Assembly (NCBI GenBank): GCA_017386805.1
Contig: JAFOGM010000251.1
Location: forward strand, 1 to 11,010
Direction: 5' to 3'
Length of the DNA: 11,010 nt
Source of the DNA: Bacillota bacterium
GTDB lineage: Bacteria > Bacillota > Clostridia > Peptostreptococcales > Anaerovoracaceae
Shown: positions 6,341 to 11,010 of the stretch, piece after piece
Numbering within the stretch: position 1 is the stretch's first letter
Layout of the letters: every line of letters starts with the position of its first letter
Translations under genes and position numbers: made by a program
The notes under the pieces: generated by a model
The model's database searches: none
Told to the model about the DNA's origin: nothing
What the model saw: only the letters and a program-made list of their open reading frames with translations

Positions 6341-6416
6341 ATCCTCGTAGCTCAGGGGATAGAGCGTCGGTTTCCTAAACCGTGCGTCGGAGGTTCGAAT
6401 CCTCTCGGGGATGCCA
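6341..6416 (+). tRNA. tRNA-Arg, anticodon CCT
   Basis: The cloverleaf is complete. Acceptor arms ATCCTCG and CGGGGAT pair over 7 bp with one T-G pair. The D arm is GCTC/GAGC. The anticodon loop TTCCTAA (6372-6378) holds CCT at 6374-6376, which reads AGG. The variable loop is GCGTC and the T arm is GGAGG-TTCGAAT-CCTCT. The discriminator is G at 6413 and CCA is encoded (6414-6416). Two small oddities are an A1-T72 first pair and a T-T mismatch at the top of the anticodon stem (6367 and 6383). A terminator follows at once, so it is a single-tRNA unit or the end of the cvpA transcript. Confidence 0.95.
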
Positions 6417-6460
6417 AAACCCGCAGAATCCATTTTTCCGGATCTGCGGGTTTTTTCTTT
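6417..6460 (+). terminator. Rho-independent terminator after tRNA-Arg
   Basis: CCCGCAG (6420-6426) pairs with CTGCGGG (6444-6450), extended inside by ATCC/GGAT after one bulged base and flanked by AAA on the left and TTTTTTCTTTTC on the right. It begins directly after the encoded CCA. Confidence 0.92.
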
Positions 6461-6502
6461 TCTTTGTGGCCATACTAATGAAAAAAGAAAGAAGGTACCA
6501 AA

Positions 6503-6937
6503 ATGATTGAACAGGATACGATTAAGTTGTTGAGAGAATGTGACGCCGGAGTCAAAATGGGTGTGAAATCCATCGACGATGTTCTGGACTCTGTGAAAGA
6601 AGAAAAACTGAAGCAGTGCCTCACAAAATGCAAAGACGATCACATCAAGCTGGACAGCGAACTCCATTTGCTTCTGACCCGTTATGACGATGAAGGAAAG
6701 GATCCCGCTATGATGGCCGAAACCATGTCCTGGATGAAGACCAATATGAAAATGATGATGGACGATTCCGATAAGACCATTGCAGATCTAATGACCGACG
6801 GAGCCAACATGGGTGTAAAATCTTTGACCCGCTATCTAAATCAGTACAAAGCGGCGGACGAGACTTCCAAACGAATCACCAAACGGTTGATCCATCTGGA
6901 GGAACAGCTGGCCTGTGATATGCGGCCCTATCTTTGA
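6503..6937 (+). CDS. Small helical protein with internal duplication (ferritin-like / DUF2383-like)
   Basis: This 144-aa protein has no signal peptide or membrane helix and is predicted from its residue pattern to be almost fully helical, rich in Lys, Asp and Met. Two related halves can be seen: DAGVKMGVKSIDDVLDSV at residues 14-31 and DGANMGVKSLTRYLNQY at 99-115. Each is followed by a second charged helix, with His47 and Glu53 in the first half and His131 and Glu133/134 in the second. This suggests a four-helix bundle built from two helical hairpins, like ferritin-like domains of the DUF2383 kind. I am not sure of the family, and metal binding is only a guess. The ATG at 6503 has GAAAGAAGG upstream. 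It stands alone between two terminators, so it either has a promoter I could not identify or relies on readthrough from the tRNA. Lys codons are mostly AAA here, unlike the next gene. Confidence 0.82.
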   Translation: MIEQDTIKLLRECDAGVKMGVKSIDDVLDSVKEEKLKQCLTKCKDDHIKLDSELHLLLTRYDDEGKDPAMMAETMSWMKTNMKMMMDDSDKTIADLMTDGANMGVKSLTRYLNQYKAADETSKRITKRLIHLEEQLACDMRPYL

Positions 6938-6941
6938 TCCC

Positions 6942-6972
6942 AATGACCGGAGAACTCCTTCGGTCATTTTTT
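6942..6972 (+). terminator. Rho-independent terminator after the 144-aa gene
   Basis: AATGACCG (6942-6949) pairs with CGGTCATT (6961-6968), the arms being 11 bases apart, with TTTTTT at 6967-6972. It begins 5 bases past the stop codon. Confidence 0.88.
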
Positions 6973-6984
6973 GTAAAAACCTTA
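6968..6984. repeat. 17-base direct repeat, copy 2 (upstream of the dynamin-like gene)
   Basis: Identical to 1318-1334. Its first bases are the T tract of the preceding terminator, so part of the match may come from that T run. Confidence 0.4.
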
Positions 6985-7035
6985 GTTTTTCAATGGATAT
7001 ATCTCATTATTTCTGTTTAAGTCCCTTGCCTTTTG

Positions 7036-7044
7036 TGGTATTAT
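7036..7044 (+). promoter_or_regulatory. Extended -10 promoter for the dynamin-like gene
   Basis: TGGTATTAT fits an extended -10 element (TGn followed by TATTAT, 5 of 6). The bases 17 upstream (TTTAAG, 7016-7021) are a poor -35, which is common for extended -10 promoters. The start point would be near 7051, about 32 bases before the ATG. Confidence 0.5.
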
Positions 7045-7082
7045 TAATCTGTATGTAAACAAATAAATCACAGGAGGTATAT

Positions 7083-8630
7083 ATGGCATCTTCTATCTTA
7101 AGTAAAGTATACACAGCCGGGATCATGCTGGGTGCGTCGGAACTTTGCAACGCAGAAGAAGAACAGGTCAACATCCTGCGCGATAAGCTGGAAAACCATC
7201 ACATGACAGTTGCTGTCATCGGTCAGTTCAAGCGTGGTAAGTCCACCCTGGTCAACTCTCTGCTGGGTACCGATATCCTGCCCACAGGCATCATCCCCAT
7301 CACCGCTGCCGTTACCCTGATCACCTACGGCGAACCCTCCGCTCAGGTTCACTTCAAGAATGGCCGCGTACAGCCCACCACTCTGGAAACCATGGGCGAA
7401 TACATCAGCGAACAGAAAAACCCGGATAACGTACTGGGCGTAAGCCACGTATCCATGACCACTCCGTCCGACTTCCTGAAGGAAGGTCTGACCTTCGTGG
7501 ACACCCCGGGTGTAGGCTCCATCCACAAGCACAACTCCGAAGCTGCGTACTCCTTCGTAAAGGAAAGTGACGCTGTTATCTTCACCCTGTCTGTGGACAG
7601 CCCCATCAACGAAATCGAAATCGAATTCCTGCGCAATGCCAGAGAATATGCCGGTAAGTTCTACTTCGCCGTAAACAAGATCGACGTAGTAGATGAAGAA
7701 GAACTGTCCTCTTACCTGTATTACTGCCAGAAGCTGCTGTCCGACCTGATGGAAGTAGACGAAGTGAAGATCTACCCCGTCAGCGCAAGAAAGGGCATCG
7801 GTCTGGACGAACTGAAGGCAAAGCTCACCGGTGACGCCGCTTCCGAAGTGCGTCAGATCCTGGAAGAATCCGCTCGTAAGAAGCTGATCAACCTGATCAA
7901 CGCTTCCCTGGGTCAGCTGGAACTGTACTGGTCTGCTCTGAAATCTCCTCCTTCCCTGTTCCACAGCCGCTTCAGCCGTCTGAACAACGCCTTCAATGAA
8001 CTGCAGAAGAACAGCATTGAAGACGCCAAGGAACTGGAAGAAAAGGGCCTGAAGATGATGGATACCCTGCGCGGCCAGTACGAAGAACGCTCCGAATTCT
8101 TCGATTTTACCGATGACGTTGCTCTGACTCAGCAGCTGACCCGTCTCTACAGTCAGCAGCTGACTTCCGTAGAAACCATCATCCAGAAGACTTCCGACCT
8201 GTTATTCGTTCGTGCCAACGAACTGAAGCAGGAACTGTCCGAAACCATCACCAGACTGTTCGCCATGGATTACCACTACCCCATTTCCGAAGTGGCTATG
8301 ACCGAAGGCGACGCTCCTTCCGACATGCATAAGGAACGCGTTCAGGACTTCATCCAGAACACCCTGCCCGGTGCTCTGGACATGGGTTCCAAGGCCGTGG
8401 AAAAGGCTATGATGGAAAGCTACGAAGCTCTCCTGACCGGCGAAATCGGAAAGCTGATCGAAACCTTCGAAAAGGATACCCGTGCAGTCTGCGATGAACT
8501 GAATGCAATGCTGAACTCCATCATGCTGTACCGTGAATCCAATTCCGGCAACGTTCTCGTCCGCATCGGCAACTTAAACAAGCTGATCAAGAAGCTGAGA
8601 GCGCTCCGCGACGATCTGTACCGCATGTAG
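7083..8630 (+). CDS. Bacterial dynamin-like GTPase
   Basis: This 515-aa protein has an N-terminal GTPase domain of the dynamin type. The P-loop GQFKRGKST lies at residues 47-55, followed by LVNSLLGTDILPTG as in other bacterial dynamin-like proteins. T74 in IPIT is the likely switch I threonine, DTPG (140-143) is G3, NKID (198-201) is G4, and SARKG (234-238) fits G5. Residues 260-515 are almost all helical with long charged stretches, as in the stalk of dynamins. I see no strong membrane-inserting hydrophobic segment, so membrane contact may be peripheral. Family members bind and reshape or fuse membranes using GTP; the cellular role of this one is unknown. ATG 7083 has AGGAGGT five bases upstream. 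Codon use is as biased as in glnS (AAG, CTG, GAA), suggesting high expression. The iadA-like gene begins 64 bases later without a terminator between. Confidence 0.92.
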   Translation: MASSILSKVYTAGIMLGASELCNAEEEQVNILRDKLENHHMTVAVIGQFKRGKSTLVNSLLGTDILPTGIIPITAAVTLITYGEPSAQVHFKNGRVQPTTLETMGEYISEQKNPDNVLGVSHVSMTTPSDFLKEGLTFVDTPGVGSIHKHNSEAAYSFVKESDAVIFTLSVDSPINEIEIEFLRNAREYAGKFYFAVNKIDVVDEEELSSYLYYCQKLLSDLMEVDEVKIYPVSARKGIGLDELKAKLTGDAASEVRQILEESARKKLINLINASLGQLELYWSALKSPPSLFHSRFSRLNNAFNELQKNSIEDAKELEEKGLKMMDTLRGQYEERSEFFDFTDDVALTQQLTRLYSQQLTSVETIIQKTSDLLFVRANELKQELSETITRLFAMDYHYPISEVAMTEGDAPSDMHKERVQDFIQNTLPGALDMGSKAVEKAMMESYEALLTGEIGKLIETFEKDTRAVCDELNAMLNSIMLYRESNSGNVLVRIGNLNKLIKKLRALRDDLYRM

Positions 8631-8658
8631 TCATAACACAACCAAGGATATTTCTAAC

Positions 8659-8672
8659 GAGGCCCCTGCCTC
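8659..8672 (+). other. Small hairpin between the GTPase and dipeptidase genes
   Basis: GAGGC-CCCT-GCCTC pairs over 5 bp and lies 9 bases before the ribosome binding site of the next gene. No T tract follows, so it is not a terminator; it may be an mRNA stem or a processing site. Confidence 0.25.
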
Positions 8673-8681
8673 ATCAAACAT

Positions 8682-8686
8682 GGAGG
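8682..8686 (+). promoter_or_regulatory. Ribosome binding site that sets the dipeptidase start
   Basis: GGAGG lies 8 bases before ATG 8695. An upstream in-frame ATG at 8680 overlaps this site and has nothing comparable before it, so 8695 is the start. Confidence 0.85.
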
Positions 8687-8694
8687 ATGACCCA

Positions 8695-9876
8695 ATGTTA
8701 AAACTGATCAAAGGCGCAACTGTCTACGCTCCTGAAAAGCTGGGCGTAAAGGACGTTCTGATTGCTGCAGACAAAATCTGCGCCATCGAAGATACCATTG
8801 AACTGAACGGTAACGTTGCAGTAGAAGTGATCGACGGTACCGGTAAGGTCCTGACCCCCGGTTTCATCGACAGCCATGAACATATCACCGGCGGCGGCGG
8901 CGAAGGCGGCTTCAAGACCAGAACTCCGGAAGCTACCCTGTCCGGTCTGACCCGCTACGGTATCACCACCGTTGTTGGCTGCATCGGCACCGACGGCATC
9001 GGCCGCGACATGTGCGCTCTGGTTGCCAAGGCTCACGCTCTGGAAGAAGAAGGTGTTTCCACTTACATCTACAGCGGTTCCTATCAGGTTCCCGTTCACA
9101 CCCTGACCGACAGCCTGATGAAGGACATCATGATGATCGACAAGGTCATCGGTGTTGGTGAAATCGCAATGTCCGACCACCGTTCCTCTCAGCCCACCTT
9201 CGAAGAAATGGCAAGAATCGTATCCGACATCCGTGTTGGCGGTATGCTGTCCGGTAAGGCTGGTATCATCAACATCCATCTGGGCGACAGCGAACGCTGC
9301 ATGGACCTGATCGAACGTATGGTAGACGAAACCGAAATTCCCATCACCCAGTTCCTGCCCACTCACGTAAACAGAAACGAAATGCTGTTCCAGAAGTCCA
9401 TCGAATACGCGAAGAGAGGCGGTTACGTAGACTTCACCGGTAATGAAGACATCGATTACTGGGAAACCATCTGCGACGAAGTTCGCGTATGCAACGGTAT
9501 CAAGAGAATGCTGGATGCCGGTGTAAACGATGGCCTGATGACCATCTCCTCCGACGGTCAGGGAAGCTTACCCATCTTCTCCAAGGAAGGCGAATACCTG
9601 GGCATCGGCGTAGGTAAGGCAAGCTGCCTGCTGAAGGAAGTCAAGGAATGCGTGGAAAGAACCAACATTCCTCTGGAAATCGCGATCAAGACCATCACCT
9701 CCAACCCGGCAGACGCTCTGAAGCTGGCTAACAAGGGCCGCATCGCTGTAGGTAAGGACGCTGACTTCGTACTGCTGTCCGAAGACCTGGTGATCGACAC
9801 CGTTATCGCTAAGGGCCAGATCATGGTTGTTGGCGGCGAACCCATCGTATGGGGAACCTTCGAAGAAAAGAAGTAA
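8695..9876 (+). CDS. iadA: Beta-aspartyl (isoaspartyl) dipeptidase
   Basis: This 393-aa amidohydrolase matches IadA, a zinc enzyme that splits dipeptides whose first residue is L-isoaspartate, clearing products of damaged-protein breakdown. E. coli IadA is about 390 aa. Metal-binding residues recognised from the family are H61 and H63 (DSHEHITGGGGEGG), H195 (NIHLGD) and H224 (PTHVNRN), with catalytic D287 (ISSDGQGS). Substrate-binding positions also fit: Y130 (GSYQVP), R163 (SDHRSSQP) and R227. At the spot where E. coli has a carboxylated Lys bridging the two zincs (VIGVK), this protein reads VIGVGEIAMSDHRS; Glu156 may take that role. The start is set by GGAGG. Codons are strongly biased toward those of glnS. 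It follows the GTPase gene by 64 bases and precedes a MATE gene by 14, so one transcript is likely. Other amidohydrolases share the fold, but the match runs the whole length. Confidence 0.94.
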   Translation: MLKLIKGATVYAPEKLGVKDVLIAADKICAIEDTIELNGNVAVEVIDGTGKVLTPGFIDSHEHITGGGGEGGFKTRTPEATLSGLTRYGITTVVGCIGTDGIGRDMCALVAKAHALEEEGVSTYIYSGSYQVPVHTLTDSLMKDIMMIDKVIGVGEIAMSDHRSSQPTFEEMARIVSDIRVGGMLSGKAGIINIHLGDSERCMDLIERMVDETEIPITQFLPTHVNRNEMLFQKSIEYAKRGGYVDFTGNEDIDYWETICDEVRVCNGIKRMLDAGVNDGLMTISSDGQGSLPIFSKEGEYLGIGVGKASCLLKEVKECVERTNIPLEIAIKTITSNPADALKLANKGRIAVGKDADFVLLSEDLVIDTVIAKGQIMVVGGEPIVWGTFEEKK

Positions 9877-9890
9877 TCGCATCATAACAA

Positions 9891-11010
9891 ATGGATAAAG
9901 AGTATTTGATTCGCCAGAACCCCATGCGCGCCATGTGGGTTCTGGCGTTTCCCATGATTGTGGGAAATTTATTTCAACAATTTTATAACATGGTGGACTC
10001 CATCATCGTAGGTCGCTACGTGGGCGAAGATGCCCTGGCAGCGGTGGGCGCTTCTTATGCCCTGACCTACGTCTTCATCTCCATCGCCACCGGCGGCGGG
10101 ATCGGCGCCTCCGTTCTGACAGGACGAGCTTTCGGCCGACGGGATTACGACAAGATGAAGCGGGCCATTTCCACCAGCCTGTTGTCCTTTCTGGGACTGT
10201 CCATTCTTCTGGGAGCCTTCGGTCTCCTGACCAGCGAATGGATCATGACCTGGCTTCAGACACCGGAAAACATCATGGAAGAGGCTCAGACCTATCTGAA
10301 CATCTACTTTTTAGGGCTTCCCTTCCTGTTCATGTATAACGTCCTGTCCTCCCAGTTCAACGCCCTGGGCCGCTCCCGGATCCCTCTGTACCTGTTGATC
10401 TTCTCCTCGGTACTGAACGTGATCCTGGATATCTGGATGGTCCGTGTTCTCGGTCTCGGCGTGGCAGGCGTCGCCTGGGCGACGCTGATTGCCCAGGGGG
10501 TATCGGCTGTGACCAGCTTCGTGCTCTTCCTGAAGGAGCTGAAGTCCTATCCGTCATCGGTGAATCGCCCCTGCTACGATGTGAACGAGCTGAAGACCAT
10601 GACCCGCATCGCCCTGCCCTCCATCTTCCAGCAGTCCACCGTCTCCATCGGTCTGATGCTGGTACAGTCCTCCGTCAATATGTTCGGCTCGGAGATGCTG
10701 GCCGGCTATTCCGCAGGAACCCGCATCGAAAGCCTCTGCCTCGTTCCTATGCTGGCCATGGGGAATGCCATGTCGGCCTATACCGCGCAGAACATCGGCG
10801 CCGGCCAGTTTGCCCGCGTCAAGGAAGGTTACCGCACGGCGGTAAAGATGATTGGCGGCTTTGCTCTGCTGATTGCCCTGATCACCATCCCCTTTGCGGA
10901 ACCCATCATCGCCCTCTTCCTGGAGGAGGACGGAACGGCTCTGGCTCTTCAAACCGGTGTGGCCCGCTGCCAGTTCGTGGGCTGGTTCTACTTCTTCGCC
11001 GGTCTGAAGA
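9891..11010 (+). CDS. MATE-family efflux protein, N-terminal part (cut by window edge)
   Basis: The frame from ATG 9891 is open for 373 codons to the window end. It encodes a multidrug and toxin extrusion (MATE) type membrane antiporter, which exports cationic compounds using a Na+ or H+ gradient; the substrate here is unknown. The family opening is clear: FPMIVGNLFQQFYNMVDSII in helix 1, then VGRYVGEDALAAVGASY and the Gly-rich GGGIGASVLTGRAFGRRD. The second half begins near residue 235 with TRIALPSIFQQSTVSIGLML, as expected for the internal repeat of MATE proteins. About nine or ten of the twelve helices lie in the window. No good ribosome binding site precedes ATG 9891 (the 14 bases after the iadA stop are TCGCATCATAACAA), which suggests translational coupling to iadA. 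A strong hairpin covers codons 8-19. Codon use is less biased than in iadA. Confidence 0.9.
   Translation, partial: MDKEYLIRQNPMRAMWVLAFPMIVGNLFQQFYNMVDSIIVGRYVGEDALAAVGASYALTYVFISIATGGGIGASVLTGRAFGRRDYDKMKRAISTSLLSFLGLSILLGAFGLLTSEWIMTWLQTPENIMEEAQTYLNIYFLGLPFLFMYNVLSSQFNALGRSRIPLYLLIFSSVLNVILDIWMVRVLGLGVAGVAWATLIAQGVSAVTSFVLFLKELKSYPSSVNRPCYDVNELKTMTRIALPSIFQQSTVSIGLMLVQSSVNMFGSEMLAGYSAGTRIESLCLVPMLAMGNAMSAYTAQNIGAGQFARVKEGYRTAVKMIGGFALLIALITIPFAEPIIALFLEEDGTALALQTGVARCQFVGWFYFFAGLK
9912..9947 (+). promoter_or_regulatory. Strong hairpin at the 5' end of the MATE gene
   Basis: CGCCAGAACCC (9912-9922) and GGGTTCTGGCG (9937-9947) are perfect 11-bp inverted copies. The stem continues with CATG/CATG (9923-9926 and 9932-9935) past one bulged T, leaving a 5-base loop CGCGC. 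TTTCCC follows. The structure starts 22 bases into the MATE frame and 36 bases after the iadA stop. It may dampen MATE translation or act as a weak terminator or attenuator for iadA. Confidence 0.55.

Noticed and set aside
6200..6667. 155-codon minus-strand frame containing PERIRTSDARFRKPTLY
   Set aside because: This stretch is the reverse translation of the tRNA-Arg gene, a well-known false protein in databases. The frame also crosses a terminator and parts of two real genes.
7098..7964. 288-codon open frame on the minus strand across the dynamin-like gene
   Set aside because: Antisense shadow of the GTPase domain, low-complexity composition and no family features.
8698..9366. 222-codon open frame on the minus strand across iadA
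   Set aside because: Antisense shadow; Asp/Gly/Ala-rich product with no start signal.
1..11010. CRISPR array, insertion sequence, toxin-antitoxin pair or defence island
   Set aside because: No regularly spaced repeats, transposase-like frame with terminal repeats, or paired small toxin and antitoxin genes are present. The dynamin-like gene alone does not make a defence system.

Overview
The window looks like a chromosomal segment of a Bacillota bacterium, most likely an anaerobic Clostridia-type organism of middle GC content. This rests on strong GGAGG-type ribosome binding sites, AT-rich intergenic regions with sigma-A-like promoters, short T-tailed hairpin terminators and the set of gene families. 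I cannot place the family or genus. I see no insertion sequence, phage gene, CRISPR array or rRNA. The content is core and housekeeping genes with a few poorly characterised ones, not an obvious island.

Layout. Positions 1-609 (minus) hold the N-terminal half of an MFS transporter, running off the left edge. An Lrp/AsnC-type regulator (668-1123, minus) lies just upstream of it, with a terminator hairpin between the two. A 330-base AT-rich divergent region (1124-1453) carries a promoter for each direction, an 11-bp dyad and a small leader hairpin. It leads into glnS (glutaminyl-tRNA synthetase, 1454-3139, plus). glnS meets a convergent minus-strand group at a bidirectional terminator. In transcription order that group is an uncharacterised 289-aa protein (5568-4699), tadA (tRNA adenosine deaminase, 4607-4119), and a secreted or membrane-anchored Ig-like protein with a very basic tail (4093-3206).

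From 5653 onward everything is on the plus strand: a CvpA-family membrane protein, tRNA-Arg(CCT) with its terminator, a 144-aa helical protein with an internal duplication, a dynamin-like GTPase (7083-8630), a beta-aspartyl dipeptidase (iadA-like, 8695-9876), and the first 373 codons of a MATE-family efflux protein cut by the right edge (9891-11010). The last three are closely spaced with no visible terminator between their reading frames, so they may share a transcript. A very strong hairpin lies just inside the MATE reading frame.

Function. Three elements serve translation (glnS, tadA, tRNA-Arg). The Lrp-type regulator probably controls itself and perhaps the transporter beside it. The GTPase, dipeptidase and MATE genes look like membrane remodelling, damaged-peptide turnover and export; nothing in the sequence proves that they act together. 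I did not find a clear new multi-gene system. The items most worth checking are the MATE start hairpin, the terminator in front of the MFS gene, the dyad at the lrp promoter, the Glu in place of the metal-bridging Lys in the dipeptidase, and three little-known proteins (3206-4093, 4699-5568, 6503-6937).
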